64,000 nucleotides of DNA, from the NCBI RefSeq assembly GCF_009017415.1, contig NC_092407.1:2976001-3040000 (forward strand), in the 5' to 3' direction. Made by a program: the position numbers and the translations under genes. Below, piece by piece: positions 33,012 through 44,800 of the stretch; positions within the stretch are counted from its first letter, which is position 1, and the number at the start of each line of letters is the position of its first letter. The notes beneath the pieces were generated by a model. That model ran no database searches and had not been told where the DNA came from. It was given only the letters and a program-made list of their open reading frames with translations. This DNA comes from Aspergillus flavus. Taxonomy: Eukaryota; Ascomycota; Eurotiomycetes; Eurotiales; Aspergillaceae.

Positions 33012-34272
33012 CTACTTCCAACACTCCACCTCCCCACCTCCCCTCAATACCGCAACCCGCATAGTAGCCAGAAGGTTCCTAGCCGCACGAGAATGGTCAT
33101 AGACGCCGCCATTGAACAGCGCCGTAGCATCCTTCCCCAACATACCCTTAACAGTAGCCTCACCCCCGGGATGCTCAGCTAGGAATGCCCCAAGATCATG
33201 CACGACGCCTTCAACAACGACAAGCACTTGTCCCATCCCCACCCTCCGCTGATACTCCGTCCAATCAATAACAGGAAGCTCCTCCAGGGGCGTGCCCCAG
33301 TCTAGTCGTCGTTTTTCCTCATTAAGCCGCTTAAACCTTTGCTGCAGGCGCGCCTTGGCGATCTCATTATGCCGAAACCTCTTCAAGTCACCCGCCAGCC
33401 CGACAAAGCTACACACCCAGATAAACCACTTCGTCACATCGACCTGGTGCCACTCAATGCCATTCCGATAGTCCGAGGGAAACTCATGATGAAAGTTATG
33501 AAACCCCTCGCCGAGGGTAATAAGCGCCGTGAGCAGATGATCGCGCGGCGTATGCCGATCATCATACGGCTGATGGCCTAGATAATGCGCAAGAGAGTTC
33601 ACACAGAAGGTTGCCTGATTGACAAAGAACGCTCGGAGAACGCCCGCGTAAAGAAACCCACCCGTCCAATCGTTCCACCCCAGTCCGGCTACCAGACAGG
33701 GGAGCAGCCAGCCCATGCCGAAGGCAGCTAAGAAGTAATACTTATGCTGCCAGACTACGACAGGGTCGTGGTCGATATCGGAGAGGTTGATGCGGGCTCG
33801 CTGTTTTCTTTCATTCCGAGGCTGACGGAGGAGAACCCATAGGATATGTGCGTGGAGGAGACCCTTGTTCACGCTGTATGGGTCAAGGTCGGTGTCTGTG
33901 TATCGGTGGTGGAGGCGATGCTCGCGCACCCAGAACCGGATTGAGCCCTGGAGACTTCCGGCGCCGAACGCGGCGAGAAGCCATTTGAGGGGCGTTGATG
34001 CTGTGTAGGATCTGTGGGCCCATAGGCGGTGGTATCCTGTGGTGTTGTTAGTTTCTCTTTTGACGTGTTCATGTTTTGAGTGGGTTACCGGCTGTTATAG
34101 AGCCCAGCGAAAACAAGTAGTATACGACTGACAGGACCAGGGTTTTCAAGGTCAAAGGCACCCAAAGTGACTGGATAAAAGCCCAAAGAGGGATGAGAAC
34201 CAACATGGAAAAATTAAACCATTGGATGCGTTGATACCACGGTTGGTGGTCTGTGAAGCTGCTTGTTGCCAT
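33012..34272 (-). CDS. Acyl-CoA delta-9 desaturase with C-terminal cytochrome b5 domain
   Basis: Exon 1 is 34272-34089 and exon 2 is 34036-33012. The 52-base intron (GTAACC...CACAG) falls inside the first histidine box, joining ITAG to YHRLWAH; 402 residues. It inserts the cis-9 double bond into stearoyl/palmitoyl-CoA in the ER membrane. Histidine boxes: HRLWAH 64-69, HRLHH 101-105, HNFHH 241-245, plus the conserved NSLAHYLGH near 208-216. Membrane helices lie at about 20-60 and 158-200. The fused cytochrome b5 domain starts near 320, with heme ligands in HPGG (H350) and DHSRAA (about H376). The protein is shorter than typical fungal Ole1 enzymes (about 450-510), mainly because the N-terminal leader before the first helix is only about 20 residues and the C-terminus ends soon after the heme domain. 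It may be a second, divergent isoform. Confidence 0.92.
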
Positions 34273-34853
34273 TGTGAATCTATGACATTTGCTTGTCTTC
34301 CTAGGTCTCTGTTCGGGCCGAGATGCTTGCTTTTATAAGGGCCTATCTTGAATTTCTTTTTCCTTCGAAAAGCAGGTATCTTCCAATCGGGAAGAAATTC
34401 AGCTCACCCGCCCATTTTTTTAGGTAAGGGATGTGGGTCATGCTGCATCTCCGGTCATGTTGTGTTACTTTGCAGTGATTGGAATGATGACAGACTCGGA
34501 ACGTGATGCGTCCATGTCTGGTTCTGCATGTACTATATGACCACGTCATATTTTATTGCATCGACCTGACTAGACCGTTGCATATGATAGATCCAGTAGA
34601 TGCCCTCGGGAGTCATTCTTCATGTGACCTAGTGATCTATCGTGATTGCCGACCTCAGGGTTTCTGGATATACAAATGATCTTGCGGTTCGGAACGGTAT
34701 GCAATGTGACTTTTCAGATAGTTGAGATAGTATCTGGCATAGATTATAAGATCTTTGAGAACAGGAAATGCAGAGGATGCTTAGCGCAAAGTAAAAACAT
34801 AGAGGAAGAAGGAGTGACAGAGAATATAGCTGGAAATACCACATCTGACCAGC
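34273..34853. other. Intergenic: desaturase promoter and 3' flank of the large membrane protein gene
   Basis: About 0.58 kb with a CT-rich core promoter for the desaturase on the minus strand. No other feature is seen. Confidence 0.5.
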
Positions 34854-37800
34854 CTACGACCTAGAAATCCAGTTCGTCCACTGACAAGAACAGCCCCCAG
34901 TTCCACCGTCAAAACCCCCATAACCCGACGCACTCAATGCGGTATCAGACATATTAAAAATTCCAGGTGCCGGATTGATGGTATTACCGCCGAATCCACG
35001 ATCTTCGACTTGCAATTTCACCTCAGTCGAGTTGACATGCTGATCTGATTCCATACCGTAGCAGTACACCATCTTCTTCTTTATCGCGCCCCCGTGCCGA
35101 TCTAGAGTGATCGTTATAGGATACGGGAAGGAACCGGGACGAACGAAGTCCGTAGCGGAGTTGGAGCTAGTTGGGTTACTGGTCCCTGTGTGGGTGGGTG
35201 TTGGTGTTGTGCTGCCAGATGAGCTGTTACTGAGGAGGGTCTTTCCGGGACGAGTCCAGATCTGAACGAGAAAGCGTGTCTGGGACCAGGTACACCTGAC
35301 TCGGGCATGTGCTTTACTTGGGCCGCCGTTGCCATCGCTTGTAGAATCATCGTTCTTGCTGTCCGTGAGTGGAGCAGATGATTCAAGGAAAATAGACCGG
35401 TCGAAATAGGTGTAGAAGCCATAGTGCTCGGTGTCCTGCCCGCGGTTGTATAGCCGCACGGGCTGTGACTCAGGAAGAGGATAGAGCTTTGCGGCTGCAG
35501 CGGTGCCATCGGAATCAAGGTCTGGAGATGGGAGGAGGGATTCTATGTCAGGGAACGCACTGTCTGATCTCCGTGACAGTTTGGAGGTGGACATCTGGAG
35601 AGGGGAGAGTATTGTCATGTAGAAGGGCGTCTCTTCGCCCGCATAGGGAACGCTGTTCTTATCAGTGGTGTTGCCCAGAAAAGTCTGGTCGTTCATGTCT
35701 GGCGGGGATGGTGACGGGCTGAACAAGTTATCAGATCTTCTAGAAGCTTTTGCTTTGCTAGACTTCGACGCAACAGTCGTGCTATTCGAATATGTCCCAT
35801 TACGAAAACGAATCTCAACACGAAAATTAGGTTGGTTTGCAGCATAAGGCTTGTTGTCTGACTGCTGTTCATTGGGCAAGGCGCAGCTCCAGAGGGTGGA
35901 AGGTGTAATACAGCCCGAGTTTTGTACTCGAGGCTCGGGGCCAGCAACTGTAGCAATGCCTGTCGGCATAGGTGGATAGCCGGTTAGATTCAGCCATTGC
36001 GACTGGACAGGTGTCTCGTCCCCCTTCCTGGTAAGCATTATAGCGAGAATAACGGCGGCCACGACAATGATAATGAAGAATGAAGCAATGGCCGCATACC
36101 ACCGGCGCCTCAGCCGTCCTTCACGTCCAGGTCTCCCAAAACATCCCTTGTTGCTGAAACAACCTCTGCCGCGCCAAAGCCCACCAGCTTTCCTACCGAT
36201 CGCATCTTCTTTCTCCAGCCTTCTTCGTCGAGACTCTATTCTATTGCTTTCTGTAACTGGATTCATCGTTGCCTCCCGGGTGATCGGAAGAGGATCCACA
36301 CGCGGTGGTAACGTGGCGGGAGTGTTCCGATGAGACGTATACGCAGGCGCCGGGGTAGAGTGTATGTCAGATAGAGGGATTGAGCCTGTCTTTTCCGTTG
36401 CTCGTTGGAAGCCTGGGGAGACAGGACCGGGAGATTGCGGTTGTGCTTGGGGCTGTTCTTCATGCTTTTGCGTCCCTTCGCTTGAAGGGGGAACCACTAT
36501 GTACTGGGGTACAACTCGTTCAATAGTAGCGCCGGGAGCAGAGGACGGTACGGGGGTATATTGAATGTATACATTCGTGACTGGCGGCGGGACGGTGCTA
36601 CTTGGCTGAGCCGGCTGAACAAAAGGGTTGGTCTCAGCTTGGTTGCCTGCTGCAGGTGCTGGCTCCCTAATGGCCTCTTCAGAGAGAGGTTTCGTAGAGT
36701 TTTCTTCGGGAGGGGCTCTCATGTCGTCCTTTGAGCCGCTATCTTCCTTCGAGTTCTCCACGGGGGTATACGGTTGTTTGTCGATGACCGTTGACGGAGG
36801 CCGGGAAGTTGTGACAGGAATGACTATAGATTTTGAACCTTCGGGTTCTTTGTCAACGGGTTTCGGCGCGTCATCCACATCAATGAGCACACCTCTTCCA
36901 CCCGAACCACTGCCTTCTGTGGTATCTACATTGGGGACTGGAATTTGATCTTTAGGAGTTATCGAACAGACATGGTTGATGCACTCAAAGTAAGGCTTCC
37001 CGGTAAATACCTCATGTGCACAAGCATGATAGTACTCGGCAGCAGCGCCCTGAATTGTTTGGTCGGGAAAGCCAAACGCTGCGTTATTCAGGTCACTCGG
37101 ATCCTGGACTTGACAGTCAACAGCTTTATCATCGGCGAAAGGGTTGTTTTGAGATGGCTGCCAGTCGGAGATACCTCGACTGGCTATCGTCGTTTCGGGT
37201 GTATCAGGTGAAAAATACGATACCTCCTTCTCCCACCACTCATCGCTTGATCCTGTCAAATCGGTGGCAATACTGGGCACAGGAGGTGGATGTGCGTCAA
37301 TTAATGTTCTTCGACTGGTGATTGTGTTGGAACGACCCAATAAAGGCGACAGAAGGTATGTCCACCATCCCTGGGACTGGTGTCTATTAACTTCCGTATT
37401 AACGCTCAATCGACTCATATTGTCGATGCCACTCAAACGATCAAAAGCTCTCTTAACGCTTCCGTTGGAGTATGACCTTGAGCGAAGCCCTGGATGCGAT
37501 TGAACGTCTTCCTCGAAGACCGTACCACTGGAATATGCACGTTGCTTCCTAGATGTCACTGACTGCCTTTTGAGCGTCTCTTGGTCTGTAACTTCACTCT
37601 TAGCCACTGCATGCTCTGCCGGAATGGCGGGTACAGGCGGGATATCTAACTCGCTCTTTTCTATACACGGAGTGGGTTGGGAGTAAATGCTAGATGCGAC
37701 TCTGGGAGGGTTGCAAACTTGGCTAAAGCCTGCCCAAAAATCATCGTCCTTTGCCGGTGTGACAACTATTGAGGGCGTGAGGGGCGTCTGCTGGATATCT

Positions 37801-38498
37801 GCAACGTCAAGCTCTTTAGAATATCTTTTCCGCGAAGTAGTGGTTTCTTCGCGTGGCATGCTGAAACCAATCATTATCGGCCGGTCTGATGGAGACAAGT
37901 CATCCTTGCCTCTCTGTTTTGGTGAGCTGCTAGGCCTCCAGTCAAACAAGGAAGATCCCCTTTTCGCCAGGTTCGAAGGCTCGTTAGGAAGTTGCTGCAA
38001 TCCATGACTCGTTCCTTTCTTCAGGATGCCCTTGACCTTCTGCGCCGATCTTTCTTCTGCCCTTTCCTTTGAAAGGACCTTGAGATCATTTAAATCCACG
38101 AACCCCTCCTCCGGTATATTATCACGAGGTTTCGGTGCTGCTAGTGAGAAATCGGTGACCAGATTCAATCCCAGAGGCCGCTCCGTATTCTTCTTGACTG
38201 CTGGCTTCGGATTGTCCGCACTCTCTGCCGCCTTTTGCACGAAGTAGTAACTATTGGCCTCACGCACCGGCTCCCTGTCCTCCTGCCGTTGTCCGTATTC
38301 TACTTTGCGGGCGAATGGGTTCTGGCTGGACACTTTCGCCCCCAGATGATCGAAGGGACGAAGCTTTTCCATGTCTCGCTCATCCGGAGACGAGGAAATT
38401 GGAGTAACAACCTCTTCTGTGATTGGGGACGACAAGGGAAAAGTCGGGATTGTGGGAATCCGCAGTTCAGCTTGCGGCTTCTGGCGCTTCCAACCCAT
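34854..38498 (-). CDS. Large single-pass membrane protein, function unknown
   Basis: 1214 residues from the ATG at 38498 (MGWKRQKPQ); the frame is open 27 bases further up but has no earlier ATG. About 1-795 is hydrophilic and mostly disordered, rich in Ser, Pro, Glu and Thr, with short ordered patches such as SSLFDWRPSSSPK, SQGWWTYLLSPLLGRS, EWWEKEVSYFS and a PAAEYYHACAHEVF-like helix. A basic stop-transfer-like flank (GRLRRRW) precedes one transmembrane helix at about 801-823. The remaining ~390 residues look extracellular: many N-glycosylation sequons (NLTG, NGTY, NSTT, NSSS), conserved-looking Cys and Trp (SGCITPSTLWSCALP, CTWSQTRFLVQIWTRPG), and a Gly/Cys/Trp-rich end (GGCSCQWTNWISRS). 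The order is cytosolic disordered tail, one helix, glycosylated ectodomain, as in wall or membrane sensors, but I do not recognise the family. No intron is required. Confidence 0.8.
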   Translation of the reverse strand: MGWKRQKPQAELRIPTIPTFPLSSPITEEVVTPISSSPDERDMEKLRPFDHLGAKVSSQNPFARKVEYGQRQEDREPVREANSYYFVQKAAESADNPKPAVKKNTERPLGLNLVTDFSLAAPKPRDNIPEEGFVDLNDLKVLSKERAEERSAQKVKGILKKGTSHGLQQLPNEPSNLAKRGSSLFDWRPSSSPKQRGKDDLSPSDRPIMIGFSMPREETTTSRKRYSKELDVADIQQTPLTPSIVVTPAKDDDFWAGFSQVCNPPRVASSIYSQPTPCIEKSELDIPPVPAIPAEHAVAKSEVTDQETLKRQSVTSRKQRAYSSGTVFEEDVQSHPGLRSRSYSNGSVKRAFDRLSGIDNMSRLSVNTEVNRHQSQGWWTYLLSPLLGRSNTITSRRTLIDAHPPPVPSIATDLTGSSDEWWEKEVSYFSPDTPETTIASRGISDWQPSQNNPFADDKAVDCQVQDPSDLNNAAFGFPDQTIQGAAAEYYHACAHEVFTGKPYFECINHVCSITPKDQIPVPNVDTTEGSGSGGRGVLIDVDDAPKPVDKEPEGSKSIVIPVTTSRPPSTVIDKQPYTPVENSKEDSGSKDDMRAPPEENSTKPLSEEAIREPAPAAGNQAETNPFVQPAQPSSTVPPPVTNVYIQYTPVPSSAPGATIERVVPQYIVVPPSSEGTQKHEEQPQAQPQSPGPVSPGFQRATEKTGSIPLSDIHSTPAPAYTSHRNTPATLPPRVDPLPITREATMNPVTESNRIESRRRRLEKEDAIGRKAGGLWRGRGCFSNKGCFGRPGREGRLRRRWYAAIASFFIIIVVAAVILAIMLTRKGDETPVQSQWLNLTGYPPMPTGIATVAGPEPRVQNSGCITPSTLWSCALPNEQQSDNKPYAANQPNFRVEIRFRNGTYSNSTTVASKSSKAKASRRSDNLFSPSPSPPDMNDQTFLGNTTDKNSVPYAGEETPFYMTILSPLQMSTSKLSRRSDSAFPDIESLLPSPDLDSDGTAAAAKLYPLPESQPVRLYNRGQDTEHYGFYTYFDRSIFLESSAPLTDSKNDDSTSDGNGGPSKAHARVRCTWSQTRFLVQIWTRPGKTLLSNSSSGSTTPTPTHTGTSNPTSSNSATDFVRPGSFPYPITITLDRHGGAIKKKMVYCYGMESDQHVNSTEVKLQVEDRGFGGNTINPAPGIFNMSDTALSASGYGGFDGGTGGCSCQWTNWISRS

Positions 38499-40102
38499 CG
38501 TCTGTGCATTGTCAATCAAAGCCAACTTATAGAATACTTAGACCCGAAGTATCAGTGTGACCACAGAGTAACATACCTTAGTCAGATGTGTATATCAACT
38601 AGAACAAACCACTTCCCCGCGGACCAGTAGGAAAGATCATAGACATAAGGGCGTTATATCGGGTTTAGTCCATTCAAGAAAGGTATTTCAGGCAATGGAC
38701 AAAGAAACACATTAACAATGTATTCTCCCTGCCAACAAAGCATTCAAGAGAGTGAATGGGGGTGTCAGTCAATAAAACAAAGACAACAGTGGTACTTCAA
38801 AGTGAGACCGTGAGATCGTGTTAATCAGACGTCGTAACCATGCCTTCCAATCCTGATATATGGAATACCCGAATATGTTTTCGGGGTTGAATGTATAGTT
38901 GAGATGCGTAAATTGAACGACAAAGGGCAAACTGGGAGAAGGACTATTATCACAACACAATGAGGCGAGGAAGATGGAAGAGAGCAAATTGGATGGGAAG
39001 ACATTTGCCGAAGAAGTAACTTACATCTATTATTTTTATTATTAGTCTAGGAGCTCATGCATCAGCGCTCAGGGCCACGATCCAACCTATTGGGCACTGC
39101 TCTTCTGCAGAATGCTAAATACCCGTGCTCCATAGTACATGCGGGAGCTGATGATGTCTGAGCTACCTTCATTGGACGAGAAGCTCTGGTGACCCCTGCT
39201 AAATGCAGACCGGGGGTCCTGGTTTGATCACGTATTGGCCCAGAGAAAGATGCAGGAATGTTTGTAGCCGCCATGATGGAGTCGTGGGTACGGCGCTTAT
39301 TCAAGACACTGAAGAAGTGGTCGTGAAGCTCCCGGGCGCCAATCAGGCGTCGCGAGATCTCCCCAGACAAAAATAGATCCGACACCTTCAAATATACGTA
39401 TGTATACACATTCATCGTCCGAAATCAATTGGACAGTAGATAATTGCTTTAGATATACAATGACTCACGGAACACTCGTACCAGTTTCTGGCGAAAAAGG
39501 TTGGTTTCGGTGGACGTTCAATAAATCAATTCACGTATGGTCCCAGTAACCATTCAGGGCGCTTCATCAACATAATAATCACATAGACCTCGGGGATATC
39601 AATTGAAACACCATACACACTCCTATTCCAAGCTGGTTTGCGCTTTTTCGTTTTGGTACACACGCACTATAAAGGCACCCACTGTGTCAACGGTGAGGAC
39701 AAACATAATGAACATACACTTCCCATATCCAAATCCAAACCCCAGATATCCTGTCTCACATGCGAATAGATGAATCATGATGCAAATGTTTATGAGAAGA
39801 AAGGGAGATAAAGACGTCAAGGCCGGGTTCAATAAGACACCGCGGCAGAGTGGCTGCCACTGAAGGAAATCAGGAAAAGGCACGGCGATGGTGAGACGGA
39901 ATGTTCGCGCTCGGAAATAATAAAAATAAAAATAAGAAAGGGGAAACCACCCGAATCAAATCTACAAGTGAGCTACAGAATAGGAAGATGACGTTTCCGC
40001 GTTCAGGGCGCAAGAGGCTGAATGGAACAGGCTCAGGACCGACATACTCGTATCACAGCCATGTCATAAAATAATCGCGTAGAGAAGATTTCCTTTGTTG
40101 TA
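38499..40102. other. Intergenic between the large membrane protein and bHLH genes (1.6 kb)
   Basis: It holds the promoter of the membrane-protein gene and the 3' flank of the bHLH gene. A minus-strand frame of 117 codons with a true ATG lies at 39062-39415 and could be spliced to upstream sequence, but I find no recognisable domain and no consistent gene model. Confidence 0.5.
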
Positions 40103-41808
40103 CTACCGTCGCTCATCGGTGTACTGCACGCCTTGCATTGGTGCGACAGACCCATTCATCAGAGGTGGTAAAGTCCGTGGCTGCTCCTGCGTCATCCCAG
40201 CGCCCGGGGCGTAACTAGGAAACATGGCGCCATGTGATTGCCCATTAGCCTGCGGTGTAGCCATCGAATGATGCTCGAACATCGATTGCGGTCGCGATTG
40301 CCCATTAGCTTGTTGCTGTTGCTGCTGCTGATTAAGCTGGGCCCGCATGTCGTCGACTTCGGTTCGGAGAAGATCGTTCTCCCGGCGAGCGTTGCTCAGC
40401 ATCTTCTCCAGTTGTCCAATGTACTCAATCGCTACCAAAGAGTTAGTATGGTAACTACACATAGACATAGGCAGTTGTATCGTTACCTCTTGTAAGGGTC
40501 TCCCATTTACTCGACTTGTTATTCTGGCTTTGCGGAAGACGCATCCGCAGAGCCTCGAAGCAATCCTTCATCTCGCTACGGCGTTTCCGCTCCGCCAACT
40601 TATGTGTCACCCTCAGCTCAGGTGTCCTGCTGTACGGCGTACTGCCGCTGTGTAGGTCGGCCTCTCCAATAAGTCCACGAACTTGTTTATGTTGTAGCGA
40701 ATGATGGTGGACATTTTGAGGGAGTTCTAAAGCATGATCAGTTTTTGATGACCCCACAGACCGGCATATGTTGCCGAATTCACAGATTGACATACCATGC
40801 TGACCACGAGGCAAACGGGAATCTGAGTAGATGCTGCTTGAAAAAGACTCCGCCGTACTTCCTTTTCTGCAAAACTGTGCGTTCGACTTTTCGGTCGTAG
40901 AAGAGATTGAATTGGACCGTGCAACATCCGGATCTGGGAAAGCGTATGCAAGACCAGCTGTGGGCGCCTCCGCATTATAAATTTCCGAGCGAGGGTTCGA
41001 CGAAATTGCAGGTGCAGTGCGGCCAGCCGCAAATCCACGATGTTCGCCAGCCCGTGGGCCCAAAGGGGAGAGAGGCTGTCCCCCAGAATAGCGGGGGCCT
41101 CGGTAGGTATTATTCATATTCACATCCATAGATATTCCACGCTCTCGTTGTAACCCCGAGACGATCGATGTCTGCGACGCGTTCGTGCTGTGATATGGAG
41201 AAGCGGGATTTATGGCAAGGGAGCTTATTCCCTGATTCATCCGACTATCAATACTGCTCCGTCGTGACTCCGCGGGCTCTGCAATGCTGCCTCTCTGAGA
41301 TGGCGCGTCATAGTTCTGGTTAATAGAAGGGAGCGCTGGATTTGGCTGCGCCGAGCCGAAGTTCGGAGATGGTTGAGCGCCCGAGGAGGAAGGGGTATTG
41401 GCGTTCGAATGGTCGTTAGGATAAGGAGATCGATCGGAGACCGTGGACACGCGATTGGGAGACGGCTGAGAGGACGTAAGGAATGATAGAGAAGGGTAGT
41501 TACCGGTCCCGTTTGTCGCGGTGGAGTAGGTAGAGGATCCTGAGCAAATCATGTCAGCACTCCTTAACCAACTAAGGTCCTGCGGCGATTTTACTTGTGC
41601 TCTGGGGCATAGACCAATTCCCCGAGTCCCGCTCGATTGTATTCAACGACACATTACCGGGCGACTTCTCCGCTGGAGGAGCGGCGGTGCTGGTCATGCT
41701 CGCTGTCAATGTCGATATCGAGGGGAGGGTCTGCGATGAAGATACTGTAGGGGTTTGGGGTCCAGTGGTGGCAGGCTCCCACGGCCGATGTGTAAGTGTG
41801 GCTTCCAT
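40103..41808 (-). CDS. bHLH-leucine zipper transcription factor
   Basis: Four exons: 41808-41595, 41539-40796, 40726-40487 and 40431-40103, giving 508 residues. Introns are 55 bases (GTAAAA...CTCAG, CTGAC branch), 69 bases (GTATGT...TTTAG), and 55 bases (GTAACG...GGTAG). The middle intron is a multiple of three without stops, so the frame reads through it. An in-frame TAA sits 9 bases before the start. Residues 1-345 are Ser/Pro/Asn-rich. The bHLH domain is at about 348-412: basic region [14 protein letters not shown], helix 1 [10 protein letters not shown], loop, helix 2 [19 protein letters not shown], running into a coiled coil ([20 protein letters not shown]) and a polyglutamine run. The His/Glu/Arg pattern of the basic region predicts binding to CANNTG, probably CACGTG. 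The target genes and the A. nidulans counterpart are not determinable here. The 11-kb region upstream has no other protein gene. Confidence 0.9.
40727..40795 (-). other. 69-base in-frame intron in the bHLH gene
   Basis: On the minus strand it begins GTATGT at 40795 and ends TTTAG at 40727, with an ACTGATC branch-like motif. It is 23 codons with no stop. Splicing joins LPRGQH to ELPQNVHHH. Confidence 0.75.
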
Positions 41809-44800
41809 GGTCGATTATTCGCGGTATGCGTGCCAATGCGGAAAGCGAAAAGGAATCGTGTTCGATTGAGCGTCCTGGTACTGAATCTAGAATAAACCAA
41901 TTCGAGCGCACTTATTTCATGTTCCACGAGCAAGTAGACAGGCAGTCAGATGGGTCGAACTGTCGTTCTGATCTTCAAGACGATAGAATCTCTGTCGTCG
42001 CGAGAAATGATCCCAGAATCGTGTAACTGGCACTTATTCCAGATCTCAACGGTGACGATTTGCTGTCGCAGAAACGTCCAGAGCGTACCCCCAGGTTGCT
42101 TCTCTAGTTCTGGATACCCCGCAAAATACTCACTTCAATCCAGGGCCCGATTTAAGGGACCAAGAGACACTCTTCTCGTGAAGTCTATGCGTGACTCGGC
42201 AATGCGACACGAAGGATATCCGTTGACCAGGAACCAGTCGGACGTCGACCCACAAAACACAAAATCCACCACGCAGAAATTTTTCCACTGGCAAAAATCA
42301 AATTCGATATTAGAAATCCGGAATATATAAGGACGTCGAGGAGAAGTATGGGTTGTGAAGAGCAAGTCTGGGCGGGTTATAGAAGACGGACGTTTGAGGG
42401 GGGTGGAAATAACGTGGTAGGTGGTAGGAATGACCGAAACCAAGTGTACTGGCGAAACACCGGGTGGAAATTTTGGGGGCTTTTAAAAAAGAAAAAAGAA
42501 ATATTTAAATAAAAAGGAAAGGCTAAATTTTTTCCCTTAAAAAATGACAATGCAATTTCACGTCAGCATGAGATGCGGAAATTAGGTACAGACGGTAGCA
42601 GGCAGAGCCAATAATGCCGGGCCATGGGTTCGCAGGTGATGAATCTCACAGACAGTAACTTACCTTAAAAACGAAAGCGCAAACGCTCAAGAGGCGCAGC
42701 GGAACGTGGCACAAAATCCAAAGGACGAACAATTGGGCAGGAAGAAAGCTGTTTAGGGCAAGGATCCCGACCGATGATGGCCAGTAGAACTTTATTAAGA
42801 CCAGCGGAAAGTAGTATAGGCTTGTCCCGGGGGGTTGAAGACAGAAGACAGAGGCGGGGAACTAAAGGAAGGAAAGGAAGGAAGAGGGATCCAATATTCC
42901 TCCGGAGACAGAGACGAAATAGGTTGATTCAATTGTGAGCGTGAGGAAAAGATGATGGGAGAGGAAGAAAATGAGAGGGTAAAAGAAAATTCTAAAAAAA
43001 AAAATTTGGTTGCGAATAGGTAATAATAATAATAGTAACTGGGAAGAAGGAATACGGAGGAGTGTACCTCAGACAGTGGAACTCCAAGAAGTTTGGAACT
43101 CGATCAAGTGGGAAGGACTAAGGCAATCTAGTCGCGGAAGCTATCGACGTGATATTCGGCCTAATAGGTTGGGGCGGCAGTGGAATCGAGGGATGGCTGA
43201 AAGAAAATGTAAATGCAGCAGACAGGTAAAAAATTACTGCGTCGGAGTTGATAGTTCCCGTACCAAGTCCCGTATTCAGACGCGAGACAAAGGGAAGAGA
43301 CTCGTCAATATACCCTAACTCAGGTGATCATATAGGACAGAACGCTCTGAAAAGGGACAAACGTCTTGAATCATAATAATTGGAGGAAGAAGAAGGGTTA
43401 AATCGATAGTAGAAGCAAAACCGAAAGATCGGTTGAATCGATGTGGAAGGACGTATTATACTACTACCTAAACCGGAGATGACCGTCCCTGTAATCCACT
43501 GCCAGTCGCTTAGAGGGAGAGAAATAAAAATGAGAGTCGAGTGTGCTAGCTGGAGGATTTATGACGAGGCTGATTGACAGATACGGTTCATCCCTCTGCG
43601 AAAATTAGATTTATGGGAGAAATTTAAGTGACTATGACCGGCTCCATGGAAACTTCAACACATGGTGCATGATGCAGTCCCAAGTCACTCACACACCCCT
43701 TTCTTATACAGATCAGGTACAGCACCGTACCATCATAAGTAAAAAATAAAAATAAAACAAACATCAAATAAAAATAAAATAAAATTAAAAATGTTAAAAG
43801 TATGCATGCAATCACAGACCACTTCTCTGCACTGACAGTGTTTAAGCCCTCTTGCCTATATTGCACACATGCTGTATACACACAGACATCGGCATGCTTG
43901 TGGTTTCTATCCTGAAAAAGGAAACAGACTCTACACATGTTTGACCAAATAACATCACATCAGAAGTCTTGATGCTGGGTCACTAACGGTTTTGTGTAAC
44001 TGCCAAGTAGAATAGAAAGAATAGGGAAAAGAAAAAGTAACTTAGTATTAATAAAGATGGAAAGTACTGGAGAAGTTTTACCCGATTTATGCACATCACC
44101 TGTTACCACCAGCAGTAAACACGAGGGACATTTCAAGGTGATCAGAGACCGGCTAAAGGCATACCAACTGCATTCATATGACAGGCGCCGCGACACTCGA
44201 ACTGGCGGATATTGCGGAGTAGTGAGTAGAGATTTGAGGATCTACTCTCGGAGGAAACACGGAGAAGAATAGATACTGAATAAAATCCATGAGGTAGTAG
44301 TAGTCTAGTCAAGCACTAGACCTCGAGAGAAGCGCACTACTGCATGGAAATGGGACACAGGGGCCACTGCCACGAGGCCGTCTTCTCTGGGGGGTCAAAC
44401 TAACTGGGGGTACGTACCCGTACCCTCCTTGAACACCATCATCCATGGTTACCGTCGAGCCATATTTGAGTCATTTAAAGCATGGCCATTGAACAGTACC
44501 CCGACTTCTGTCGAATGTCAGGTACCAAACTTGAGAGTACTCAGCCATCCAATAGTACCAAATAAATACCCTGCTTTTAAATGGATACTACTATTTTCGA
44601 GTCTCTTTTTGTTACCCCCGGAAATGTTCGAGTCGACAGTGATACATACATGCAATACGTACATACTATATACTCTATATGCATAGAATTTGTTTCTGTA
44701 GGCGCCGCCATTTGTTTACAGGTACAAGACAATAGGTAAATAGTATCTACTATATATCCTTGAAGCTCGTCCTCGCTATGTAGCCTGGTGATCACCATTG

